DNA from: Segatella copri
Lineage (GTDB): Bacteria > Bacteroidota > Bacteroidia > Bacteroidales > Bacteroidaceae
Direction: 5' to 3'
Length of the DNA: 6,417 nucleotides
Assembly (NCBI RefSeq): GCF_019127135.1
Contig: NZ_JAHOEA010000096.1
Span: forward strand, 1 to 6,417
Part shown: in pieces, positions 1 to 6,269 of the stretch
Layout: each line of letters starts with the position of its first letter
Numbering within the stretch: the stretch's first letter is position 1
Notes under the pieces: model-generated
The model's input: the letters and a program-made list of their open reading frames with translations, nothing else
What the model was told of the DNA's origin: nothing
Databases searched by the model: none
Made by a program: the position numbers and the translations under genes

Positions 1-32
1 GCAAAGGTAAGAAATTTTACGATAAAGGGCAA
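1..32 (-). promoter_or_regulatory. Leftward Bacteroidota-type promoter for a divergent gene outside the window
   Basis: Read on the minus strand, positions 9 to 1 give TACCTTTGC, an exact fit to the Bacteroidota -7 element TAnnTTTG. A TTG (-33 element) lies at 32-30, separated by 20 bases, which is the usual spacing for the Bacteroidota primary sigma factor. No minus-strand gene begins inside the window, so the start codon it serves must lie to the left. The gene at 201 would then be divergently transcribed from an unseen neighbour. The element sits at the very edge of the window, so the transcription start and leader cannot be judged. Confidence 0.5.
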
Positions 33-61
33 GGTATAAACGCGGAGCCGCTTACTAAAGG

Positions 62-94
62 TTGTACATACGATGGTTTGGACTTAATGTTTTG
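62..94 (+). promoter_or_regulatory. Weak candidate promoter for the large surface lipoprotein gene
   Basis: A TTG at 62-64 is followed after 20 bases by TAATGTTTTG at 85-94, an imperfect match to TAnnTTTG because it has two extra bases before TTTG. It would give a leader of about 100 bases, plausible for an abundantly made surface protein. An alternative lies closer to the gene: TAACTTTA at 179-186 with TTA at 155-157 (21-base spacing), leaving a leader of only about 10 bases. Neither is a clean consensus. The rest of 33-200 shows no ORF or RNA gene that I can recognise. The bases just before the start codon are A/T-rich, with no Shine-Dalgarno sequence. Confidence 0.22.
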
Positions 95-200
95 AACACC
101 ACTAAGTTACTAAAAATCAGCGATATGTGCAACTTTTTACTCATATTTATCAACTTAAATTAATTCCGCCAACGGGTATAACTTTATAAATTATTACCGT

Positions 201-3200
201 ATGAAAAGAAAGTATTTAAGCGCGCTGCTTATGGGTGCATTGACAATTGCCTCGGTAAGCACATTTACTTCTTGTAAGGACTACGATGATGACATCAACA
301 TGAATACGTCGCAAATCAAGGACTTGCAGGAACAATTAAAGACTTTGCAGACTGCGTTGGATCAAGCCAAGAATGATGCAACAACAGCACATGCAAACTT
401 CGCTACTAAAGCGGATCTCAATTCTCTTCAGACCGAGGTAGCAAAGTTGGTAACTGCAGAGAAGTTACAGAAAGCCATCGATGACTTGAACGCCATTATC
501 GCAGGTAAGGCAGACAAGGCTGACCTCGAAAAGCTTGCTGGAAGAATCGATGCTATTGATGCTTCTCTCAACACAATCGGCACTACCTTGAAAACTTTGG
601 ACGGTGCTGTGACTGCTGCTCAAACAAACTTGGAGGCACAGGGTGAGACTCTTGCCAAGTTGAAAGAGAAGATTGGTTCACTCGAAAGCAAGAAAGTTGA
701 CTTGGAGGCTTACAACACTAAGATTGCTGAGTTGCAAAAGGAAATCGACGATGCTAAGGCTGCTGCAGGTGACGTTACAGAAATCAAACAGCTGAAAGAA
801 ACAATGGAAGCTATCAGCAAGAAGGTTGACAAAGTTGCAGCAGAAGCAAACGTCATCACTGTCATGGTAGCAAAGCAGCTTAAGTCTTTGGTTCTCAAAC
901 CAGACTTCTATTGGGAAGGTCTTGAGGGTATCGAGGCTCCTTGGGCAGAGCCAGAAACATACACCTTCGGTGATAAGACCGAGTTTAATTACAGAGTATC
1001 TACAGCTGTAGGATTCAAGACTATCAAGGCTACTGTAAACGATAAAGTTCCAGCTAGACCTGGCGAGAAAGTTTACTTGCAGAACGGTGCTATTGCTAAG
1101 TATCACATGAATCCTTCAACAGCAAGCTTGGAAGGTGCACAATTCAGCTTCTTCACAAACCTTGCTGAGGTATATACACGTTCTGGTGATGAGCCCATCG
1201 CTACTCCAAAAGAGGTTAAATATGTTGCCAATGGCAAGAACACAGTTGTTGATGGTATTTTGAGCGTTCCATTCACTATCAATACCAAGAAAGTTAATGC
1301 TTTGTTCACAGAATGGGCAAAGGGCAAGGATTCTAATGGCAATCAAATCACAGACCCTGTAATTCCTAACAATGGTTGGGAAGATGAAGAAGACAACCAG
1401 GCATACGGCTCTAAGTTGCCATTCATTGCTCTTCAGGCTCAGATGAAGGATACAACTATCACATCTGACTATGCTGTTGTAACTCCTGCTAAGTACATCC
1501 TCAAGGCTCTCGCAGATAACGCTCCTGAGACAGTTCTTGACCAGAACACATTCATCAAGGGTGCCCCACATACAGGTGTTATTGGTGACAACCACCTTTA
1601 TACAACTTTGTATGGTACTAATTTAGAGGAATATGGTAAGACATTGGCAGATGCCCTGACACATGGTGTTATCACAATGCCAGCTACTCACTCTGTAGTA
1701 TATAATGAGACCATCGACTTGAAGCCATTCGTAGAGACTCACTTCGACTACGAGACATTCGCTAAGTATGGCAAGTCATATAAGGATCAGACTATGAACG
1801 ATGCTGAGCTTGAGGCTCTCGGCTTGCACTATGAGTTCATCCCTATCGACTATTACCTCGGTGAGGAGACAACTAGTGAGACCGCTCACTTCGAGCAGAT
1901 TGGTGACAAGACTTCTGGTGTATTCGCTCCTCGTTCTGTTGATGCAGACGGTAAGACCATCAAGGGCCAGACTGCAACTAAGGAAGCTGTAGAGCGTGAG
2001 CCATTGGTTCGTGTAAACTTGGTTGATGGCGAAGGCAACATCGTACTTTATGGTTACATCAAGGTTCGTATCGTTGAGAAGCCAGTTGTTGACATGAAGG
2101 TTGAGGTTAACCTCGGCGACTTGTACTTCAACTGTGGTGATGAGGGCAAGATGACTTGGTCACAGGTTGAGAACCTCATCCTCTCTAAGTTGGGTACAGA
2201 CGGTATGACCAAGCAAACTTTCGAGAACGAATACTATCTTGAGAATGAGGGTGGTTTCACGGTAATGCCTACAGTTGCAAATGGTGGTACATTGTACAAT
2301 GCTACAGATAAGTGGTATGCAGTACGTTACTCTGACGCAGACAAGACCAAGAAGGTTAGCGACGCTGACTCTTACGGTCGTGTATGGTACACACCTCATG
2401 ACAACGCTACTGGCGGTCAGGGTTGGGATAACCAGACCAACGTATTGGTTTGGAACTTCACAACAGATGCTAATGCAGGTAAGATGAATGCAGCTTCTTA
2501 CAAGAAGTTGATGGAGGAAACTGGCGTTTCTTACGCTTCTAAGGGTGAGAATACCAAGGCTCTCTATACATGGGTACGCTTCGTCCACAAGTTGAACGGT
2601 ACTTCTATCTGGGTTAAGTTGAACTTCGCTCCTACGAAGCTCCACTTCGAGTATGGTAAGATTGCCAACAAGGACTTGCACCACTGGTTCCAGTTGAACT
2701 CTACATACGTTCCTGGTGGTGAGAACGACCTCGATGTTCACGCTAACGTTCCTACTCCTGCAGAGTATGGTCAAATAGCTCTCACAGCAAACAAGTTTGA
2801 CAAGGACTTGTTGGAGTACTGGAGAAACAAGAAGGTACTTGTAACTCTTGAGGGTAACAAGGATAAGTTCACTAAATTCTATAATGCAGACGGCACCGCA
2901 AAGACACAGTTGGACTTCGGTTTCGTATTGCCTAAGAAGGGTGTAAACTCTACTGTAGATGCTGTAAATGGCACATGGGCTGTTAAGGGTGCTTCTGGTT
3001 CTGTTTGGACTTTGAAACTTTCTGACAGCAACCACAAGATTATTGCAATTGAGCAGGATGGTGTTGTATTGGCTCACCCTGAGACAGTCGCTGAACTTCG
3101 TCAGAATAATTACGACCACAAGTACTCTATCCTCCACTACTTCGGTGATGAGGGTATCAATGACAACGCTGCTACCGACCTCCTCAACAACATGGGTCGT

Positions 3201-4013
3201 CGTGACGCAAAGGGCAATGACATCAAGAACGATTACTTGACAAACAACATTGATAAGACATTCACTGCTTATCTTGAGGTAACTCTCTCTGATGACCCTT
3301 GCTACCAGCCATTGGTTGAGAACAACTTGTTCAACGTACGCTTCCTCCGTCCAATCAACGTAGCTCCTAAGAATGTAACTTGGACCGATGCTTTGAATGC
3401 GGAGGAGTCAGTTAAGTTGACAGACTTGGTTAGCATCAAGGATTGGCGTGACTACAGCGTATTGGTAAATGGCAATTACGCTGATAACACCAACGCACAG
3501 GTTCCTTATGAGTTCTACAACATCACAGACTTGGCAGTAATTCGTGAGGAAATCCGTTCAGACGCTATGGAAGATATCTCTGTACGTACTGCAGCTGCTC
3601 TCACCGACGCTAAGAAAATCGCTGAGTTGCCTATCGTTGACGAAGTTCCTTCTTTGACAAGCTACAAGATGGAGCATGGTATCACTACAGCAACTTACTT
3701 GAAGGTTTACAATGGTAATAACCAGGAGATCTTCGACAGCGAGCAGCATGGTACATCACCAAACGGTATCTGGACTAAGGGTGCTGGTGATTACGTGAAC
3801 TATGGTAAGATCAACTATGTAAACAATGGTGGTGGTGCACAAATCTTCCACATCTACGTACCAATCGCAGTGAAGTACGCTTGGGGTAATGTGAAGTACA
3901 GCAACACAAACTTGCGGACCTCTGGTGTTAAGACAAACCTTGACTACACTCAGAAGGTATGGGCTGTCATCACAGTTAACAAGACTGTAAACTCTGGCGC
4001 AAAGCGTCACTAA
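201..4013 (+). CDS. Large surface-exposed lipoprotein with N-terminal coiled-coil stalk (PL29-N-terminal-like Bacteroidales family)
   Basis: A 1270-residue protein with a lipoprotein signal: basic n-region MKRKY, hydrophobic core, and lipobox FTSC with the lipidated Cys at 25. The next residues, KDYDDD, are acidic, like the Bacteroidota lipoprotein export signal that sends lipoproteins to the cell surface. Residues about 35-215 are heptad-like and rich in Ala, Lys, Leu and Asp, with repeats such as ATKADL and KADKADL, so a long coiled-coil stalk is expected. A junction motif follows (VLKPDFYWEG, from 231). As I recall it, this is typical of Bacteroidales proteins labelled 'PL29 family lyase N-terminal domain'; that label does not show lyase activity, and I see no catalytic signature. 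The remaining ~1000 residues look beta-rich and contain only two cysteines (645, 1034). Parts of 503-632, 860-1054 and 1069-1230 look like divergent copies of one module. There is no type IX secretion C-terminal domain; the protein ends with a basic GAKRH tail. Codon choice is strongly restricted, suggesting high expression. It could be an adhesin, a surface-layer-like protein or a glycan-binding protein; the family call is firmer than any function. The start at 201 is favoured because it supplies the basic n-region. Confidence 0.85.
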   Translation: MKRKYLSALLMGALTIASVSTFTSCKDYDDDINMNTSQIKDLQEQLKTLQTALDQAKNDATTAHANFATKADLNSLQTEVAKLVTAEKLQKAIDDLNAIIAGKADKADLEKLAGRIDAIDASLNTIGTTLKTLDGAVTAAQTNLEAQGETLAKLKEKIGSLESKKVDLEAYNTKIAELQKEIDDAKAAAGDVTEIKQLKETMEAISKKVDKVAAEANVITVMVAKQLKSLVLKPDFYWEGLEGIEAPWAEPETYTFGDKTEFNYRVSTAVGFKTIKATVNDKVPARPGEKVYLQNGAIAKYHMNPSTASLEGAQFSFFTNLAEVYTRSGDEPIATPKEVKYVANGKNTVVDGILSVPFTINTKKVNALFTEWAKGKDSNGNQITDPVIPNNGWEDEEDNQAYGSKLPFIALQAQMKDTTITSDYAVVTPAKYILKALADNAPETVLDQNTFIKGAPHTGVIGDNHLYTTLYGTNLEEYGKTLADALTHGVITMPATHSVVYNETIDLKPFVETHFDYETFAKYGKSYKDQTMNDAELEALGLHYEFIPIDYYLGEETTSETAHFEQIGDKTSGVFAPRSVDADGKTIKGQTATKEAVEREPLVRVNLVDGEGNIVLYGYIKVRIVEKPVVDMKVEVNLGDLYFNCGDEGKMTWSQVENLILSKLGTDGMTKQTFENEYYLENEGGFTVMPTVANGGTLYNATDKWYAVRYSDADKTKKVSDADSYGRVWYTPHDNATGGQGWDNQTNVLVWNFTTDANAGKMNAASYKKLMEETGVSYASKGENTKALYTWVRFVHKLNGTSIWVKLNFAPTKLHFEYGKIANKDLHHWFQLNSTYVPGGENDLDVHANVPTPAEYGQIALTANKFDKDLLEYWRNKKVLVTLEGNKDKFTKFYNADGTAKTQLDFGFVLPKKGVNSTVDAVNGTWAVKGASGSVWTLKLSDSNHKIIAIEQDGVVLAHPETVAELRQNNYDHKYSILHYFGDEGINDNAATDLLNNMGRRDAKGNDIKNDYLTNNIDKTFTAYLEVTLSDDPCYQPLVENNLFNVRFLRPINVAPKNVTWTDALNAEESVKLTDLVSIKDWRDYSVLVNGNYADNTNAQVPYEFYNITDLAVIREEIRSDAMEDISVRTAAALTDAKKIAELPIVDEVPSLTSYKMEHGITTATYLKVYNGNNQEIFDSEQHGTSPNGIWTKGAGDYVNYGKINYVNNGGGAQIFHIYVPIAVKYAWGNVKYSNTNLRTSGVKTNLDYTQKVWAVITVNKTVNSGAKRH

Positions 4014-4042
4014 AATTTACAGATCATCTTTGAAATAAGGAG

Positions 4043-4070
4043 GGGGTGTCAACTCATTGACACCCCTTTT
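4043..4070 (+). terminator. Intrinsic terminator after the large lipoprotein gene
   Basis: GGGGTGTCAA (4043-4052), a four-base CTCA loop and TTGACACCCC (4057-4066) form a perfect 10-bp stem followed by TTTT at 4067-4070 and more T-rich sequence. The purine-rich AGGAG just before the stem can pair with the T-tract and lengthen it by A-U and G-U pairs. It starts 30 bases after the stop codon at 4011-4013. The next gene begins only 23 bases after the T-tract, so that gene depends either on read-through or on a promoter overlapping the hairpin. I found no convincing TTG-N20-TAnnTTTG in the gap. Confidence 0.9.
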
Positions 4071-4093
4071 ATTCTTAATAAACATTTATTATT

Positions 4094-4609
4094 ATGAAAA
4101 AGATCGTATTATTCATTTTCGGATTGGCTGCCTTGATGTTCGCATCATGCGGTCAAAAAGAAAAGAACGTGAAACAGCTGGAGCAGCAATATCTCGTTCA
4201 ACCTGTTGATTCTTTTTCGGGCAAGGACACATCCGAAGTTATGTACTTGGTAAATAGCTTCATTGACAAACTCAACCAAAAAGACATCAAATCAGCTGTC
4301 TCCATGCTTTCTTATCTAGATGGCAACGATATTGTACCATTGCCTGCTGAACTCGTCAAGCGTCAATGCAATGCCTTGGCCAATGCACAGGGAGTGAAAT
4401 ACACCGTTGACCGTTTGGTGTTCAACGAGGAGAAAGACAATATCGTAAAAGTTAATATCTTGTTGTTTGAAAAGAAGCCAGGCGATACAAGACCTAACAG
4501 CATTTCTCTGTATCTCAAACCTATCCGCAAAGACAACAGATGGTATTTGACAACTGTTGACAATATCACTGACTCAAACAACATGGGTGGTACCAAAATT
4601 CAAAACTAA
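4094..4609 (+). CDS. Small lipoprotein, NTF2-like / DUF4878-like
   Basis: A 171-residue protein with a clear lipoprotein signal: MKKIVLFIFG, hydrophobic core, lipobox FASC with Cys 19. The mature part starts GQKEKN, without the acidic run seen in the large upstream lipoprotein, so it may face the periplasm rather than the surface. Helical segments around residues 50-70 (VNSFIDKLNQKDIKSAVSML) and 85-98 are followed by predicted beta strands (YTVDRLVF, IVKVNILLF, SISLYLKPI, RWYLTTVDN). This helix-then-sheet order, ending in a strand of the 'DNRWYLTTV' kind, resembles small NTF2-like or DUF4878 lipoproteins. No enzyme motif is visible. Codons are mixed (AAA, CAA, ACA and AGC common), unlike the strongly biased genes on either side, so expression is probably modest. 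It precedes the OmpA-family gene by 12 bases and is likely co-transcribed with it. The family call is tentative; the lipoprotein call is firm. Confidence 0.8.
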   Translation: MKKIVLFIFGLAALMFASCGQKEKNVKQLEQQYLVQPVDSFSGKDTSEVMYLVNSFIDKLNQKDIKSAVSMLSYLDGNDIVPLPAELVKRQCNALANAQGVKYTVDRLVFNEEKDNIVKVNILLFEKKPGDTRPNSISLYLKPIRKDNRWYLTTVDNITDSNNMGGTKIQN

Positions 4610-4621
4610 TTTTAGAGAATT

Positions 4622-5767
4622 ATGGAATCATATAAATATTTATTGGCAACAGCCGTTCTCGCTTCTTTAGGAATGAATGCCATGGCACAGGCTACCTATA
4701 CAGACAAGGATGGCAATGAGTATCAGTTTAAGAAGCACGCATTCCTGGATATCCAGGGTGGTGCTCAGTACACACTCGGTGAAGCTAAGTTTGGTGACTT
4801 GATTTCTCCTAACGTTCAGTTGGGCTTAGGCTACCAGTTCTCTCCTGTCTTCGGTATGCGCTTGCAGGCTAACGGCTGGCAGAGTAAGGGCGGCTGGTCA
4901 GGTTTCCGCGCAAATCCTGGAGAGACTCCTTACAACGCTACCTATAAGTTCAAGTATATGGCTCCTGGTGTTGACTTCATGTTCAACCTCAGCAACCTCT
5001 TCTGCGGTTGGAACCCTAACCGTGTGCTGAACGTTACTGCTTTCTTGGGAGGTGGTGCTAACATCGCTTGGGACAACGATGAGGTGAATGAGTTGGCTGC
5101 AACCATGAAAAAAACTAGTGCCTACAACCTGGAGTATCTCTGGGATGGTACCAAGGTTCGCCCTTATGGTCGTGCCGGTCTTGAGTTGGCTTTCAAGGTT
5201 AGCAAGTCTGTCAGCCTGATGTTGGAGGGTAATGCCAATATTACTTCTGACAAGTATAACTCAAAGAAGGCAGGTAACCCTGACTGGTATTTCAATGCTT
5301 TGGCTGGTCTTCGCATCAACCTGGGCAAGAGCTATACCAAGAAGGCTAAGCCGGTAGAGGAACCTGCTCCGGCACCAGCTCCTAAGCAGGAATATGTAGC
5401 TCCTAAGCCAGAGCCTAAGCCAGCTCCTGTAGAGAAGAAGGTAGAGGAGATTCGCCGTGACATCTTCTTCACCATCAATTCTAACAAGATTGCTCCTGCT
5501 GAGGAGGCTAAGATCCGTGAGGTGGTTGACTTCCTTGGAAAGAACCCAGAGGCTAAGGTTGTTGTTACTGGTTATGCTGACAAGGGTACTGGTAACGATC
5601 GCATCAACGACCGCATCGCTGCTAAGCGTGCTGCTGCCGTTGTCTGGATGTTGGAGAAGCGCTATGGCATTCCTGCTGAGCGCATCACAGAGGACTCAAA
5701 GGGTGCTCGTGTTCAGCCATTTGCTGAGAATAACATGAACCGTGTTTCTATCATGATTGCTAAATAA
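4622..5767 (+). CDS. OmpA-family outer-membrane protein (beta-barrel plus peptidoglycan-binding domain)
   Basis: A 381-residue protein that should join the outer membrane to the cell wall. A signal peptide runs to an AMA|Q cleavage site after residue 22. Residues about 39-236 have the alternating, aromatic- and glycine-rich pattern of a small beta-barrel (HAFLDIQGGAQYTLGE, LGLGYQFSP, ending ALAGLRINLGK). Residues about 242-276 are a Pro/Ala/Lys/Glu linker. The C-terminal OmpA domain starts near IRRDIFFTINSNKI (277 on). It keeps the peptidoglycan-binding residues: GYAD with Asp 320, then the helix pattern N-x2-I-A-x2-R-A-x2-V with Asn 329 and Arg 336. The Asp-to-Arg spacing is 16, one more than in the textbook proteins, so the intervening loop has one extra residue. 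Layout and length recall the Porphyromonas gingivalis Omp40/41 (Pgm6/7) pair. Codon choice is very restricted, as expected for a major outer-membrane protein. The DUF1573 gene follows after 3 bases. Family assignment is confident; the exact orthologue is not established. Confidence 0.95.
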   Translation: MESYKYLLATAVLASLGMNAMAQATYTDKDGNEYQFKKHAFLDIQGGAQYTLGEAKFGDLISPNVQLGLGYQFSPVFGMRLQANGWQSKGGWSGFRANPGETPYNATYKFKYMAPGVDFMFNLSNLFCGWNPNRVLNVTAFLGGGANIAWDNDEVNELAATMKKTSAYNLEYLWDGTKVRPYGRAGLELAFKVSKSVSLMLEGNANITSDKYNSKKAGNPDWYFNALAGLRINLGKSYTKKAKPVEEPAPAPAPKQEYVAPKPEPKPAPVEKKVEEIRRDIFFTINSNKIAPAEEAKIREVVDFLGKNPEAKVVVTGYADKGTGNDRINDRIAAKRAAAVVWMLEKRYGIPAERITEDSKGARVQPFAENNMNRVSIMIAK

Positions 5768-5770
5768 AGT

Positions 5771-6229
5771 ATGAACAAGCCTATGTATATGAAAATGTTC
5801 GGTAGATATATTCCTGCCATTCTCTTGCTAGCTATCCTTGCGCTTGCCACATGTTGCAGTCAACCTTCCAAACAAGGGGCTGCCAATGATGCAACAAGTG
5901 CTAAAACTTCAATAGCCTTTCTTGAGAAAGAACATGATTTTGGAGAATATCGAGAAAAGGAAACGAAAAGATACGCTTTCAAGTACAAGAATGCAGGCAA
6001 GTCTCCACTTGTCATATACAAGGCTGAGAGCGATTGTGGTTGCACACAAGTCAAATTCAATCCACAGCCTTTGATGCCAGGCGAGTATGATTCTATCATT
6101 GTAGTATATGATGGAAATGGCTTTTTGAATGGTTCTTTTAGAAAGTTCATCAACATATACTCAAATGCTTCAGAAAAGCCAATGGAGTTGAGCATCAAGG
6201 GCTGTTATTTTGATAAGAGTGAAGAATGA
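5771..6229 (+). CDS. DUF1573-domain lipoprotein
   Basis: A 152-residue protein with a hydrophobic leader and cysteines at 28 and 29 (LATCC). Cys 28 fits a loose Bacteroidota lipobox (L-A-T-C), so membrane anchoring as a lipoprotein is likely but less certain than for the two upstream lipoproteins. Residues about 48-146 match DUF1573, an Ig-like beta-sandwich common in Bacteroidota: KEHDFGEY (HDFG from 55), a central strand KYKNAGKSPLVI, the conserved DCGCT (Cys 89 and 91), MPGEYDSIIVVYD (PG at 103-104), and a closing strand ELSIKGCYF. The molecular function of DUF1573 is unknown. ATGs at 5783 and 5789 are possible alternative starts; the latter gives a more usual MKMFGR n-region. The first ATG lies 3 bases after the OmpA-family stop, so translation is probably coupled. 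Codon choice is relaxed compared with the gene just before it. Confidence 0.9.
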   Translation: MNKPMYMKMFGRYIPAILLLAILALATCCSQPSKQGAANDATSAKTSIAFLEKEHDFGEYREKETKRYAFKYKNAGKSPLVIYKAESDCGCTQVKFNPQPLMPGEYDSIIVVYDGNGFLNGSFRKFINIYSNASEKPMELSIKGCYFDKSEE

Positions 6230-6243
6230 TTCTTCGCATGATG

Positions 6244-6267
6244 TTTGATTATGTAATAACAATCAAA
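6244..6267 (+). terminator. Weak hairpin after the DUF1573 gene, possible terminator
   Basis: TTTGATT (6244-6250) and AATCAAA (6261-6267) are perfect inverted repeats of 7 bp around a 10-base loop, 15 bases after the stop codon. The stem is A/T-rich and is followed by TTCACTG rather than a T-tract, so it is a poor intrinsic terminator. It is the only hairpin I see between the gene and the insertion-sequence end at about 6270. The operon's original terminator may have been displaced by the insertion. Confidence 0.25.
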
Positions 6268-6269
6268 TT

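Noticed and set aside
2160..3137. A 325-residue minus-strand ORF inside the large lipoprotein gene
   Set aside because: It is in the frame codon-aligned with the sense gene, and its openness follows from avoidance of TTA, CTA and TCA. The translation shows no signal, domain or motif, and no start context supports it.
4600..4621. TAATTTTA at 4607-4614 as a -7 element for the OmpA-family gene
   Set aside because: It has one mismatch to TAnnTTTG, but there is no TTG at 19-21 bases upstream and transcription would begin almost at the start codon.
5108..5114. Seven-A run inside the OmpA-family gene as a phase-variation or slippage site
   Set aside because: It is only seven bases, encodes ordinary Lys codons in an intact frame, and nothing near it suggests programmed frameshifting.
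5351..5445. Repetitive CCTAAGCCAGAG-like DNA as a tandem repeat locus
   Set aside because: It is simply the coding sequence of the Pro/Ala/Lys/Glu linker of the OmpA-family protein; the units are irregular.
5457..5738. A 93-residue plus-strand ORF inside the OmpA-family gene
   Set aside because: It overlaps the peptidoglycan-binding domain in another frame. Its Leu/Arg/Ser-rich translation is typical of a frame shadow, with no independent start signal.
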